The position numbers and the translations under genes are program-made. From an uncultured Gammaproteobacteria bacterium (GTDB taxonomy: Bacteria; Pseudomonadota; Gammaproteobacteria; Steroidobacterales; Foliamicaceae): DNA of 64,000 nt. Below the pieces are notes generated by a model, which worked only from the letters and a program-made list of their open reading frames with translations, searched no databases and had not been told where the DNA came from. Where the stretch lies: contig OX639965.1 in assembly GCA_951828235.1 (NCBI GenBank), positions 1,794,212 to 1,858,211 on the forward strand, written 5' to 3'. Shown one piece after another: positions 1 through 11,750 of this stretch. Within the stretch, counting starts at the first letter, position 1. Every line of letters starts with the position of its first letter.

Positions 1-349
1 CGCGGAGCCGGCCGAGCTGCCCGAGGAAACGCCCGAGATGCGCGCCGCGGCGGAGCAGCGCGTGCGTCTGCAACTGCTGATTTCCGAGCTTGCGGCGCGC
101 GAAGAAATCGCACCCGAGGAACAGAAACTGCGCGAGCAGCTGCAGGGACTGGCTTCCGGAGCGCCCGATCCCGAGGCGGCCCTGGCCGAGCTGGCGGGCA
201 ACCGCGAACTGGTCGGCAATCTGCGCGCGCGCCTGCGCGAGGAACAGGTGCTCGAGTGGCTGTACGAAAACGCCGATGTCAAGACGCTCCCCATGGCCTT
301 CGACGAGTTCATGGAACCCATGCCCCCCGTCCTGTCCGGCGGCGCCTAA
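1..349 (+). CDS. tig: Trigger factor, C-terminal fragment (cut by window edge)
   Basis: The open frame enters from the left edge in frame 2 and stops at 349, giving about 115 residues. Trigger factor is the ribosome-bound chaperone and prolyl isomerase that meets nascent chains. What is visible is the helical C-terminal substrate-cradle region, rich in Glu, Arg and Leu (for example REEQVLEWLYENADVK), followed by an acidic, Pro/Met-rich tail. The ribosome-binding and isomerase domains lie outside the window. The identification rests on this helical tail and on clpP-clpX-lon downstream, the usual gammaproteobacterial order. There are 165 bases between its stop and clpP, filled by a long inverted repeat, so it is probably transcribed separately from clpP. 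Confidence 0.85.
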   Translation, partial: AEPAELPEETPEMRAAAEQRVRLQLLISELAAREEIAPEEQKLREQLQGLASGAPDPEAALAELAGNRELVGNLRARLREEQVLEWLYENADVKTLPMAFDEFMEPMPPVLSGGA

Positions 350-383
350 GTACCGCGGACGATGAGAACACCGTTATGCTGTT

Positions 384-493
384 CGCGTCCTTTCAACCAT
401 CCGTTACCGGGAGTGTGTGAGCCATGGATGGCGGAACCAAGCTCCATGGATGGATTCATGCGTCTCCCGGGAACGGATGGTTGAAAGGACGCG
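384..493. repeat. Long inverted repeat between tig and clpP
   Basis: Two 30-base arms, 384-413 and 464-493, are complementary except for one position near the inner end. They enclose 50 bases. The enclosed segment contains GAGCC..GGATGGCGGAACC and two copies of ccatggatgg (422-431 and 444-453). The same core lies inside another long inverted repeat at 39139-39235, although the arms differ. It could act as a transcription barrier between tig and clpP, or be a miniature mobile or structural repeat. There is no T-run of terminator type directly after it; TTTT occurs at 505-508. Confidence 0.75.
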
Positions 494-514
494 CGAGACT
501 GAGGATTTTCCAGA

Positions 515-1144
515 ATGAATGAAAAAGCACTGAATCTCGTGCCCATGGTCGTGGAGCAGACTGCCCGCGGCGAACGCGCCTACGACATCTATTCGCGCCT
601 GCTCAAGGAGCGGCTGATATTCGTGGTGGGCGCCGTGGACGACCATATGGCCAACCTGATCGTGGCCCAGCTGATCTTCCTGGAATCCGAGAACCCCGGC
701 AAGGACATCAGCCTCTACATCAATTCGCCGGGCGGCCTGGTGAGTTCCGGGCTGTCCATTTACGACACCATGCAATTCATCAAGCCCGACGTGAGCACGC
801 TTTGCCTGGGGCAGGCCGCCAGCATGGGGGCGCTGCTCCTCGCGGGCGGCGCCAAAGGCAAGCGCTACTGCCTGCCGCACTCGCGCGTAATGATCCACCA
901 ACCCATGGGCAGCTTTCAGGGCCAGGCGTCCGACGTGGACATTCATGCCAGGGAAATGCTCAAGACCCGGGAGCGGCTGAACCGGATACTTGCGGAACAC
1001 ACCGGCCAGCCGCTGAAGCGCATTGCCCGGGACACCGACCGGGACCATTTCATGAGCGGCGAGGAGGCCTGTTCCTACGGGCTCATCGACTGCGTGCTGG
1101 CCAGCCGGGACGAGGTGGCCGTGCCGGAAGAGGACAGCGGCTAG
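515..1144 (+). CDS. clpP: ATP-dependent Clp protease proteolytic subunit ClpP
   Basis: Serine peptidase that forms the double-heptamer chamber of the ClpXP protease in the cytoplasm. The 209-residue length matches the family. The catalytic triad is visible: Ser103 in GQAASMGA, His128 in MIHQPMG and Asp177 in DTDRDHFM. The oligomerisation and substrate-groove motif YINSPGG lies at 68-74. The ATG at 515 starts the conserved N-terminus ([21 protein letters not shown]), so there is little doubt about the start. clpX follows 68 bases later on the same strand, and the two are probably transcribed together. Nothing in the protein is unusual. Confidence 0.97.
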   Translation: MNEKALNLVPMVVEQTARGERAYDIYSRLLKERLIFVVGAVDDHMANLIVAQLIFLESENPGKDISLYINSPGGLVSSGLSIYDTMQFIKPDVSTLCLGQAASMGALLLAGGAKGKRYCLPHSRVMIHQPMGSFQGQASDVDIHAREMLKTRERLNRILAEHTGQPLKRIARDTDRDHFMSGEEACSYGLIDCVLASRDEVAVPEEDSG

Positions 1145-1212
1145 TGTCGAGTTACGCCCGGGCGGTTACAATGCCAGCGCGCGCGTAGGCGCAACTGCAT
1201 CGCACTAAAGCT

Positions 1213-2532
<1,320 letters not shown>

Positions 2533-2597
2533 CTCGCAGCCTGGCGAAGTCAGTTGCGGGACAGGAGACCGGCCGGGATACCGGCGATGCGTTCCGG

Positions 2598-2626
2598 GTT
2601 GGGTTTGGCTTCAGCCAACCCCATAT
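2598..2626 (+). promoter_or_regulatory. Candidate heat-shock (sigma-32) promoter before lon
   Basis: CCCCATAT at 2619-2626 fits the sigma-32 -10 consensus CCCCATnT well. GTTGGGT at 2598-2604, 14 bases upstream, is a weak match to the -35 consensus CTTGAAA. It sits 47 bases before the lon start, where a heat-shock promoter is expected from the E. coli arrangement. The site overlaps a small imperfect hairpin at 2601-2621. The -35 box is poor, so this is a candidate only. Confidence 0.4.
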
Positions 2627-2672
2627 CGATGACACACAAAGAGAGCATTAGCGCGGGTATCGAGGTAACACC

Positions 2673-5108
<2,436 letters not shown>

Positions 5109-5179
5109 ACCCTTGTTCCGCAGGCTGATCGGGCTTGTCTTTTAGGCCTCGCGTGCGCTTTGGTCAAGAGCATGTAATG

Positions 5180-5208
5180 TTGCGGCGGCCTGGGGATTAG
5201 TACATAAT
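5180..5208 (+). promoter_or_regulatory. Candidate sigma-70 promoter for hupB
   Basis: TTGCGG (5180-5185) and CATAAT (5203-5208) are separated by exactly 17 bases in the lon-hupB gap. They lie about 140 bases before the hupB start, which would leave a long 5' leader. No better -35/-10 pair was seen in the gap. The rest of the gap (5109-5350) shows no gene; an upstream in-frame extension of hupB from 5228 is open but lacks HU similarity. Confidence 0.45.
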
Positions 5209-5350
5209 TCCCGCCTGTTGGGCGGATATGGCGGCATCAGTGTTTATGGGGGTCGCTATACCGAATTTTGGGGGTGGATTTCAATATCCTTTAGACACCG
5301 CCAGTGCGTATCGAACCGGTAGAGCCGGGCACAAACCTACGGAGAATTGC

Positions 5351-5623
5351 ATGAACAAACGGGAACTTACGGATGCCGTGGCGTCTGCTGCGGGTCTTGC
5401 GAAAGCGGATGCGGCTCGAGCCGTGGATGCGGTTTTAGGGGCCATTAGCGGTGCCTTGGGACAGGGAGACTCGGTATCTCTGGTCGGTTTCGGGACCTTC
5501 AGCGTCAAGCATCGCGCCGCACGGCAAGGCCGCAATCCCCGCACCGGAGAGACGATTCAAATCGCCGCCACCTCGGTTCCCGGATTCAAGGCGGGCCGCG
5601 CCCTGAGAGATGCCGTAAACTAA
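5351..5623 (+). CDS. hupB: DNA-binding protein HU-beta
   Basis: Small histone-like protein that bends DNA and compacts the nucleoid. The 90 residues match HU in length. The N-terminus [11 protein letters not shown], the central [19 protein letters not shown], which begins the DNA-binding arm, and the C-terminal [14 protein letters not shown] are all typical. The frame is open from 5228, but the start is placed at ATG 5351 because homology begins there and GGAG lies at 5341-5344, six bases before it. It follows lon, as in other gammaproteobacteria. Confidence 0.96.
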   Translation: MNKRELTDAVASAAGLAKADAARAVDAVLGAISGALGQGDSVSLVGFGTFSVKHRAARQGRNPRTGETIQIAATSVPGFKAGRALRDAVN

Positions 5624-5637
5624 CCACCCCCAGCTGT

Positions 5638-5652
5638 CGGGGCTTGGCCCCG
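5638..5652 (+). terminator. Small GC hairpin after hupB
   Basis: cggggc (5638-5643) and gccccg (5647-5652) form a 6-bp stem with a 3-base loop, 14 bases after the hupB stop. No clear T-run follows, so terminator activity is uncertain. It is the only hairpin seen between hupB and the tRNA pair. Confidence 0.35.
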
Positions 5653-5694
5653 GTTAGCGTTTGCGGCGAATTCCGCAAGGGTAACGGCGCCGGC

Positions 5695-5767
5695 GGGTGC
5701 TTAGCTCAGTTGGGAGAGCGTCGCTCTTACACGGCGAAGGTCGGGGGTTCAAGCCCCTCAGCACCCA
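5695..5767 (+). tRNA. tRNA-Val (anticodon TAC)
   Basis: The cloverleaf is complete. The acceptor stem gggtgct/agcaccc is perfect, the D-arm has TAGCTCAGTTGGGAGAGC, the anticodon loop CTTACAC carries TAC, and the T-loop is TTCAAGC. The gene ends at the discriminator A (5767) and is followed by TAG, so the CCA tail is not encoded. The other five tRNA genes in the window do encode CCA. It lies four bases before tRNA-Asp and is probably co-transcribed with it. Confidence 0.95.
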
Positions 5768-5771
5768 TAGC

Positions 5772-5848
5772 GGAGTGGTAGTTCAGATGGTTAGAATACC
5801 GGGCTGTCAATCCGGTGGTCGCGGGTTCGAGTCCCGTCCACTCCGCCA
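5772..5848 (+). tRNA. tRNA-Asp (anticodon GTC)
   Basis: The acceptor stem ggagtgg/ccactcc is perfect, the anticodon loop CTGTCAA carries GTC, the T-loop is TTCGAGT, and CCA is encoded at 5846-5848. The sequence is very close to E. coli tRNA-Asp. The gene sits between tRNA-Val and ppiD. Confidence 0.97.
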
Positions 5849-5882
5849 CTACTCTCCCAATGCGGCGGCTTAGCGCGCTCCG

Positions 5883-7781
5883 ATGCTCCAGGTAATCCGT
5901 GACCGGCTCAGCGGCTGGGTGGCCGGCATCATCTTTGGCGTAATCGGGCTGGCCCTGGTTCTGACCTTCGGCACCATGCGGGGCAACGTCGGCATGTCCA
6001 GTACCGCGGTCGCCAGCGTCGAAGGCGCGGAGATCGGTCAGACCGAGTTTCTGCGCACGCTGAATGAAGAACAGATCAGGTTGCGCGAACAGTTCGGCGA
6101 AGCGCTGCCCGAGGAGTTCGAACAGCAACTTCGCGGCCTGGTCCTTGAGCAGATGATCGACGCGCGCATGATTCAGGCGCACGCCGAGGAGCGCGGCTTT
6201 ACGACCAGCGACGACCGTCTCGCGGGCGTGATTCAGAGCATTCCCGCCTTTCTGGACGGCCGCGAATTCTCGGTCGACCTGTACCGCAGCGCCCTGGCCA
6301 ATATCGGCGAGACGCCGGCTTATTTCGAATATCGGCAGCGGGGTCTGATGACGCAGCAACAGTTTTCCCGGGGCATAGCCGAGAGCGCCTTTTTTACCCC
6401 GGTTGATTTTCGTTTCTATATTGAACTGGTGCAGGAAAGCCGCGCGGTGCGCGGCTTTTTCGTTGCGCCGGAATCCTTCCGTCACGACATGGTCGTGACC
6501 GACGAACAGGTGAGCGAGTACTACGAGCGGAACGCCTCCGGCTTCTGGACGCGCGAGTACCTGGATCTGGAATACATCGAACTCGATGCCGGCAACCTGC
6601 CGGACATGGAGGAAATAACCGAGCAGGACGCGCTGGAATGGTACGAGGAGAATCGCGACCAGTTCATCAGCCCGCTCCAGCGCAGCTCCAGCCATATTCT
6701 GCTGGCGGCGAGCCCGGAAGGCGACGACGAGGTGCTGGCCCGGGCCAATGAGCTTGTCGCGCGGCTGGATGCCGGGGAAGACTTTGGCGCCCTCGCCGAG
6801 GAATTTTCCGAGGACCCGGGTTCCGCCGCGCTGGGGGGCGACCTGGGCTGGAACGAACGCGGCGTTTTCGTTCCGGAGTTCGAGGAAGCGCTTTTCGGCC
6901 TGGAAGAGGTGGGGCAGTACACCGCCCCGGTGCAGACGCAATTCGGCTATCACATCATCCGCCTGGACGGCGTACGCGGAGGCGACATTGCGCCGTTCGA
7001 GGACGCCCGCCAGGATGTGCTCGCGGACCTTGGGGAGCGCCGCAACCGGACGCGCTTTTACGATCTGGCCGACCGGCTGGCCGACATGGCCCTGGAAAGC
7101 GATGAAGGACTGGCATGGATAGCCGAGGAACTCAAACTGCCGCTCAGGACCATCGAGAACTTTACCCGCGAGGGCGCGGCGGAATTCGCCGGCAACCGGC
7201 GCGTGATTGACGCCGCCTACGGCGAGACCGTGCTGGATCTCGGCGAGAACTCGCGGATTCTTCAGTTGGGTCCCGACCGGGCGATAGTCCTGCGCGCCGC
7301 CCGTCACCAGCCTTCGGAACAGCAGCCGCTGGAGGAAGTGGCCGATCGAATCCGCGAGATACTCGTCAGTGACGCGGCCGCGGAGGCCGCCGCCGTCCGG
7401 GGAGCGGAGTTGCTTGCGCGGCGCCGGTCCGGTGACGAACTGCAGGACTTGACCGGAGAAGAGGGCGTGGAGTTTTTCGAGGAGCCGGAAATGCGCAGAG
7501 ACTCGGCCGACTTTCCCTCTGAACTGCTGAACGCCATATTTGCCGCGGCGCCCGGTCATTCGGCGGAGGGACTGAGCCTTCTCGACGGCCGCTACGCGCT
7601 GTACGAGGTCTCTGAGGTATTTCCGGGGCGCCCCGAGACCATCCCGCGGGACCAGCGGGACGAAGTCAAGGCCGACCTGGAGGACCGCGAGGGCATGATG
7701 GAATTCGATGCCTATCGCGCCAGCGTGCGTGACCGGGCCAGCGTCTGGATAGCGCCCGAAACGTTGGGAGATACGCCATGA
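5883..7781 (+). CDS. ppiD: Periplasmic folding chaperone PpiD (SurA/parvulin family)
   Basis: Inner-membrane-anchored chaperone that acts on outer-membrane and periplasmic proteins near the Sec translocon. In 632 residues there is an N-terminal membrane anchor at about 12-29 (WVAGIIFGVIGLALVLTF), a SurA-N-type helical region, one parvulin domain at about 268-362 (SSHILLA ... LGGDLGWNERG ... FGYHIIRLDGV), and a second, degenerate C-terminal isomerase-like region. Length and layout match PpiD. ATG 5883 follows tRNA-Asp by 34 bases. Its stop overlaps the start of the symporter gene by four bases (ATGA), so the two are probably translationally coupled, an unusual pairing. Confidence 0.9.
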   Translation: MLQVIRDRLSGWVAGIIFGVIGLALVLTFGTMRGNVGMSSTAVASVEGAEIGQTEFLRTLNEEQIRLREQFGEALPEEFEQQLRGLVLEQMIDARMIQAHAEERGFTTSDDRLAGVIQSIPAFLDGREFSVDLYRSALANIGETPAYFEYRQRGLMTQQQFSRGIAESAFFTPVDFRFYIELVQESRAVRGFFVAPESFRHDMVVTDEQVSEYYERNASGFWTREYLDLEYIELDAGNLPDMEEITEQDALEWYEENRDQFISPLQRSSSHILLAASPEGDDEVLARANELVARLDAGEDFGALAEEFSEDPGSAALGGDLGWNERGVFVPEFEEALFGLEEVGQYTAPVQTQFGYHIIRLDGVRGGDIAPFEDARQDVLADLGERRNRTRFYDLADRLADMALESDEGLAWIAEELKLPLRTIENFTREGAAEFAGNRRVIDAAYGETVLDLGENSRILQLGPDRAIVLRAARHQPSEQQPLEEVADRIREILVSDAAAEAAAVRGAELLARRRSGDELQDLTGEEGVEFFEEPEMRRDSADFPSELLNAIFAAAPGHSAEGLSLLDGRYALYEVSEVFPGRPETIPRDQRDEVKADLEDREGMMEFDAYRASVRDRASVWIAPETLGDTP

Positions 7782-9091
7782 ACCAGTGGAATCCGCTTCG
7801 CTGGCCGTTGTATGCGCAGATCTTCGCCGGGATCGCGCTGGGCGTGATCGCCGGGCTGATCAGCGGCGACACCGCCGAATTGGCAGCCGGCGTAACCTTC
7901 GACTCCATATACGACTATATCGGCACGCTGTTTCTCAACGCGCTGAAGATGCTGATCGTGCCGCTGATCGCCACTTCGATCATTTCCGGCGTGGCTGGCC
8001 TGGGCGAACCCGGCACCCTGGGCCGGCTGGGCGGCAAAACGGTTCTCTACTACCTGACCACGTCCACGATCGCGGTGCTGGTGGGGCTGACCATCGTGAA
8101 CCTGGTGCAGCCCGGCATCCTCAATGGGGCCGCCGTGGGCCAACTGCTCGATTTCGAGACCAATTCGGAGCTGGTGGCTTCGCGCGTGGCAGGCGCCGAG
8201 GGCGGCGTCGCGCAGGTGTTTCTGCGGATGTTTCCGCCGAACATCGTCATGGCCGCCGCCGAAGGCCAGATGCTGGGCGTCATCGTCTTCTGCATCCTGT
8301 TCGGCTATTTCATTTCCCGCCTCGTGCAGGCGAAGCGCGAGCAGGTGACCGGTTTCGTGCAGGCCTGCTTTGAAGCGATGATGGGCGTCACCCGGTTCGT
8401 GATGCGCTTCGCGCCAATCGGAGTGTTCGGGCTGGTCGCATCGGTGGTCGCCGACGTTGGGCTGGGGGCCGCACGGCCGCTGGTGATCTTCTCGATCACG
8501 GTTCTGATCGCCCTGGCCATTCATTTCCTGGTGGTCATGCCGCTGATACTGCTGTTCGTGGCGCGCGTAAACCCGCTGCACCATTACCGGGCGATGGCGC
8601 CGGCGCTGCTGACCGCGTTCTCCACCTCCTCGTCCTCGGCAACGCTGCCGATCACGATGCGGTGCGTGGAAGACAACGCAAAGGTGTCCAGCCGCACCAC
8701 CGGATTCGTTCTGCCGCTGGGCGCGACGGTCAACATGGACGGCACGGCACTGTATGAATGCGTTGCCGTGATGTTTATCGCCCAGGCCTACGGTCTGGAA
8801 CTGAGCTTCGGCGTGCAGTTCACAATTGTCTTCGCGGCGCTGTTGACGTCCATCGGCGTGGCCGGGGTTCCGGCCGCTTCCTTCGTCGCAATCGCGGTAA
8901 TCCTCGGGGCCGTGGGCCTGCCGGTCGAGGCGATCGGGGTCCTGTTCGTGTTCGACCGCATACTCGACATGTCGCGGACCGCGGTGAACGTCTTTGGCGA
9001 CAGCTGCGGCGCGGTGACTATCGCCAGGATGGAGGGAGAGACCGGGGTACTGGGTCAGGAAACGCCGTGGCGGGGTCGCGCCCCGGCTTGA
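7778..9091 (+). CDS. Dicarboxylate/amino acid:cation symporter (DAACS family)
   Basis: Inner-membrane, sodium- or proton-driven uptake carrier for C4-dicarboxylates or acidic amino acids. The 437 residues are dominated by hydrophobic segments. Two family signatures are present: the Ser-rich hairpin STSSSSATLP at 282-291 and NMDGTA at 319-324, which is part of the ion/substrate site. Further on, GVPAASFVAIAVIL and DRILDMSRTAVNVFGD fit the second re-entrant hairpin and the last helix. The start overlaps the ppiD stop by four bases. The substrate cannot be told from the sequence; GltP- and DctA-like carriers are both possible. Confidence 0.9.
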   Translation: MNQWNPLRWPLYAQIFAGIALGVIAGLISGDTAELAAGVTFDSIYDYIGTLFLNALKMLIVPLIATSIISGVAGLGEPGTLGRLGGKTVLYYLTTSTIAVLVGLTIVNLVQPGILNGAAVGQLLDFETNSELVASRVAGAEGGVAQVFLRMFPPNIVMAAAEGQMLGVIVFCILFGYFISRLVQAKREQVTGFVQACFEAMMGVTRFVMRFAPIGVFGLVASVVADVGLGAARPLVIFSITVLIALAIHFLVVMPLILLFVARVNPLHHYRAMAPALLTAFSTSSSSATLPITMRCVEDNAKVSSRTTGFVLPLGATVNMDGTALYECVAVMFIAQAYGLELSFGVQFTIVFAALLTSIGVAGVPAASFVAIAVILGAVGLPVEAIGVLFVFDRILDMSRTAVNVFGDSCGAVTIARMEGETGVLGQETPWRGRAPA

Positions 9092-9648
9092 GCACGGAGA
9101 AACCACCGGGCCGGCGGCTGGTGCGCGAACGCCGCACGGTCGCCTTGTTCAAGCCCGAGCCGCCGCCGCGCGAGCTGCTTCTGGCGGCCGCGGATGCGGC
9201 GCGTTGGGCGCCGAACCATCACCTGACGGAACCGTGGCGCTTCTATTTGCTGGGTGCGCGGTCGGTGCGCACCATGATCGCAATCGCCGAGGAACTGACT
9301 CTTGTCAGGCGGGGAGCCGGCGCGGCGAAGAAGCGGCGCGAACTCTATGAGGCGGTCCCGTGGTGGCTGGCTGTGACCTGCACGCGCTCCGGGGACGAGT
9401 TTCGCGAGCGCGAAGACTACGGCGCCTGCTGCTGCGCGGTACAGAATTTCATGCTGTGCCTGTGGGAGGGCGGCGTCGCCTGCAAATGGAGCACGGGGGC
9501 GGTCACGCGTGACGAGCGCTTCTACGAACTGCTCGGCGTCAGCCCGGAAGAGGAAATGGTTGTGGGCCTTTTCTCGATCGGCTACCCGCGTATCGTCCCG
9601 GAGCAGAAGCGCCGGCCCGTAGGAGAGATCCTCACCGAACTCGCCTGA
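9067..9648 (+). CDS. Nitroreductase-family oxidoreductase
   Basis: Predicted FMN-dependent NAD(P)H oxidoreductase of the nitroreductase fold, 194 residues. Family features are the N-terminal RRLVRERRTVALF, the FMN-contact region DAARWAPNHHLTEPWRFYLL, the helix GACCCAVQNFMLCLWEGGV and the C-terminal VVGLFSIGYP. GTG 9067 is chosen because AGGA lies seven bases upstream; it overlaps the symporter gene by 25 bases. TTG 9088 and GTG 9121 are alternatives. The substrate is unknown. Three consecutive Cys residues (CCC) in the FMN helix region are unusual but of unclear meaning. Confidence 0.82.
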   Translation: MAGSRPGLSTEKPPGRRLVRERRTVALFKPEPPPRELLLAAADAARWAPNHHLTEPWRFYLLGARSVRTMIAIAEELTLVRRGAGAAKKRRELYEAVPWWLAVTCTRSGDEFREREDYGACCCAVQNFMLCLWEGGVACKWSTGAVTRDERFYELLGVSPEEEMVVGLFSIGYPRIVPEQKRRPVGEILTELA

Positions 9649-9657
9649 CCTGGGAGC

Positions 9658-9674
9658 GAGGGCGTCCCGCCCTC
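9658..9674. repeat. Short palindromic intergenic repeat, copy 1
   Basis: gagggcgtcccgccctc is a 7-bp perfect stem with a 3-base loop, lying between the convergent nitroreductase and fabI genes. The identical 17 bases occur at 60919-60935. Its position suggests a bidirectional transcription stop, or a REP-like element. Confidence 0.65.
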
Positions 9675-9698
9675 CACGATGACGCCTTCACTCCCGGG

Positions 9699-10481
9699 TT
9701 AGTCCGGGAAGGAGAGACCGACGGCGCCCATGCCGGCGTCGACGGGAAGGACCACGCCGGTGATTCCGGACGCCATTTCCGAGCACAGGAATACGGCGGC
9801 GTTGCCCACTTCCTCCAGCGACACGTTGCGCCGAAGCGGGGCGGCGCCTTCGTAGTGGTGCAGCATCTTGCGGAAGTTGGGAATGCCGGCGGCCGACAGC
9901 GTCTTGACCGGTCCCGGCGACAGCGCATTGACGCGTATGCCCATCTTGCCCAGGTCCATGGCCAGGGCGCGCGTTACCGCCTCCAGGCTGGCCTTGGCGG
10001 GCCCCATGACGTTGTAGTTCTGCACCGCGCGGGTTGAGCCGGAGTAAGAGAGGGTCAACAGCGCCCCCCCGTCGGTCATCAGCGGCGCGGCGGCGCGCGC
10101 CAGCGCTGCGAAGCTGTAGGCGGAAATGTCGTGGGCGACCCGAAAGCCTTCACGGGACACGCTGTCGGCAAAGTCGCCCTTCAGGTTATCGCCCGGCGCA
10201 AAGGCGATCGAATGAACCAGGATATCGAGCCGCGGCCAGGAATTCTTCAACTGCCCAAAGGCTTGTGCGATCGATTCGTCGCTGCCGACGTCCATCCCGA
10301 GGCAAAATGGCGCATCGATTTCCGGCGCGAAGGCCTCGGCGCGCTCTAGCATTCGTCCGGGCAGCGCGCTCAGGGCCACTTCCGCGCCCTCGCGGCGAAA
10401 GCTCCGGGCGATGCCCCAGGCAATCGAACGCTTGCTCGCGATGCCGGCCACCAGCGCCCGCTTTCCCTCGAGAATCGGCAT
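9699..10481 (-). CDS. fabI: Enoyl-[acyl-carrier-protein] reductase (NADH)
   Basis: Cytoplasmic enzyme for the last reduction of each fatty-acid elongation cycle. The 260 residues have the SDR fold with the FabI-type dinucleotide motif [13 protein letters not shown] (13-25), and the catalytic residues Tyr146, Tyr156 and Lys163 in [19 protein letters not shown], at the same numbers as in E. coli FabI. ATG 10481 gives a canonical N-terminus. The gene is divergent from rnhA, with 56 bases between the starts, and convergent with the nitroreductase gene. Confidence 0.96.
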   Translation of the reverse strand: MPILEGKRALVAGIASKRSIAWGIARSFRREGAEVALSALPGRMLERAEAFAPEIDAPFCLGMDVGSDESIAQAFGQLKNSWPRLDILVHSIAFAPGDNLKGDFADSVSREGFRVAHDISAYSFAALARAAAPLMTDGGALLTLSYSGSTRAVQNYNVMGPAKASLEAVTRALAMDLGKMGIRVNALSPGPVKTLSAAGIPNFRKMLHHYEGAAPLRRNVSLEEVGNAAVFLCSEMASGITGVVLPVDAGMGAVGLSFPD

Positions 10482-10537
10482 GGCGCGATTCTACAGGCAA
10501 GGCACGCTGCACTTCCCGAAAGGTACAATCCATTGCC

Positions 10538-10993
10538 GTGCAGCAGGTGGAGATTTATACCGACGGGTCCTGCTCGGGCAACCCGGGGCCCGGCGGCTGG
10601 GCGGCCCTGTTGCGTGCGGGGAACCATGAGCGCGAGTTGACCGGAGCGGAACCGGACACCACCAATAACCGCATGGAGCTGACCGCCGCGTTGCGCGCGC
10701 TGGAGGCCCTGAAACGGCCCTGCCGCGTAGTCCTGCACACGGATTCGAAATATCTGCAGAAGGGCATGAACGGCTGGCTGGACAAATGGAAGCGCAACGG
10801 CTGGAAAACCTCGAACAGGAAGCCGGTGCGCAACGAGGATCTTTGGCGCGAACTCGACAATGTGTGCGCCCGCCACTCGGTCGAATGGCGCTGGGTGCAG
10901 GCGCATGCCGGCATTCCCGATAACGAGCGCGTGGACGTGCTGGCGCGCGGGGCGATAGATTCGCTTGCCGATCCCGGCGCGCCGAATTCCTGA
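10538..10993 (+). CDS. rnhA: Ribonuclease HI
   Basis: Removes RNA from RNA-DNA hybrids such as R-loops. The 151 residues match the family. The four metal-binding acids are visible: Asp9 ([14 protein letters not shown]), Glu47 (NNRMELTA), Asp69 (HTDSKYL) and Asp133 (NERVDVLA). The frame is open far upstream, but homology begins right after GTG 10538, so that is the start. dnaQ follows on the same strand ten bases after the stop. In E. coli the two genes are divergent; here they appear co-transcribed. Confidence 0.95.
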   Translation: MQQVEIYTDGSCSGNPGPGGWAALLRAGNHERELTGAEPDTTNNRMELTAALRALEALKRPCRVVLHTDSKYLQKGMNGWLDKWKRNGWKTSNRKPVRNEDLWRELDNVCARHSVEWRWVQAHAGIPDNERVDVLARGAIDSLADPGAPNS

Positions 10994-11003
10994 ATCCGCA
11001 GCC

Positions 11004-11705
11004 GTGCGCCACGTTGCCGTCGATGTCGAAACTACCGGGCTGGACCCGAAAGGCGGCGATCGCGTCATATCCATCGGCTGCGTGGAACTCGTGGAACGGC
11101 GGTTTACCGGCCGCGATTTTCATCGGCTCATCAATCCTCAGCGTTCCATTCCGGCGGAATCCACCCGGGTGCACGGCATAACCGGCGACCAGGTAGCGGA
11201 GCAGCCGAAGTTTGCGGCTCTTGCCGAAGAGTTTCTCGAATTCGTGCGCGGTGCGCACCTGCTGGGACACAACGTTGAATTCGACCTGGGCTTTCTGGAT
11301 GCGGAATTGCAGAGGACCGATAGAACGGAAAGGCTGAGGGAGATCTGCGACTCAACCTGCACGCTGAAGATGGCGCGGGCGCGCTATCCGACGCAGCGCA
11401 ACAACCTGGACGCGCTGAGCCTGCGCCTGGGCGTTGCGTCGCGCGAGCGGGGCTACCACGATGCCCTGGAGGATGCCCGCCTGACGGCCTCCGTGTGGCT
11501 GCGCATGACCATGGGACAGGGCGAACTCAGCATGAATGAGGAAACGGGCGGTGGCGCGAAGCGGCCCATCGACCGGGAGGGCCTTGATTTCGCCCGCTTT
11601 GAGCCGAGCCCCGAAGAACTTGAGGCGCACGAGAAAATGCTGAGAAATATCGATGCAGGATCCGAGCAGGGCGCCGCCTGGCTGAAGGAATTCAAGCAAA
11701 CCTGA
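11004..11705 (+). CDS. dnaQ: DNA polymerase III epsilon subunit (3'-5' proofreading exonuclease)
   Basis: Proofreading subunit of the replicative polymerase core. The 233 residues carry the DEDDh exonuclease motifs: Asp7 and Glu9 in VDVETTG (Exo I), HNVEFD at 89-94 with Asp94 (Exo II), and His152 with Asp157 in HDALED (Exo III). The C-terminal 60 residues, variable and charged, correspond to the region that contacts the alpha subunit. GTG 11004 is chosen because MRHVAVDVETTGLDPK matches the family N-terminus; an upstream TTG at 10965 would overlap rnhA. It is ten bases downstream of rnhA. Confidence 0.94.
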   Translation: MRHVAVDVETTGLDPKGGDRVISIGCVELVERRFTGRDFHRLINPQRSIPAESTRVHGITGDQVAEQPKFAALAEEFLEFVRGAHLLGHNVEFDLGFLDAELQRTDRTERLREICDSTCTLKMARARYPTQRNNLDALSLRLGVASRERGYHDALEDARLTASVWLRMTMGQGELSMNEETGGGAKRPIDREGLDFARFEPSPEELEAHEKMLRNIDAGSEQGAAWLKEFKQT

Positions 11706-11750
11706 TCTCCGTCCATTAGAATCCGGCTTTTTGCCGAACTGGAGAAAATC

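Noticed and set aside
5228..5350. An N-terminal extension of HU to 131 residues
   Set aside because: HU similarity and the ribosome binding site both place the start at 5351.
5727..7559. A 610-codon minus-strand frame antisense to ppiD and covering the tRNA pair
   Set aside because: It is a shadow frame in GC-rich DNA; it covers two tRNA genes and has no recognisable domain.
8758..9066. An upstream extension of the nitroreductase into the symporter gene
   Set aside because: It is an out-of-frame shadow of the symporter; the family N-terminus starts after 9067.
10034..10537. A long upstream extension of RNase HI (319-residue frame)
   Set aside because: It runs antisense through fabI and is Arg/Pro-rich without similarity.
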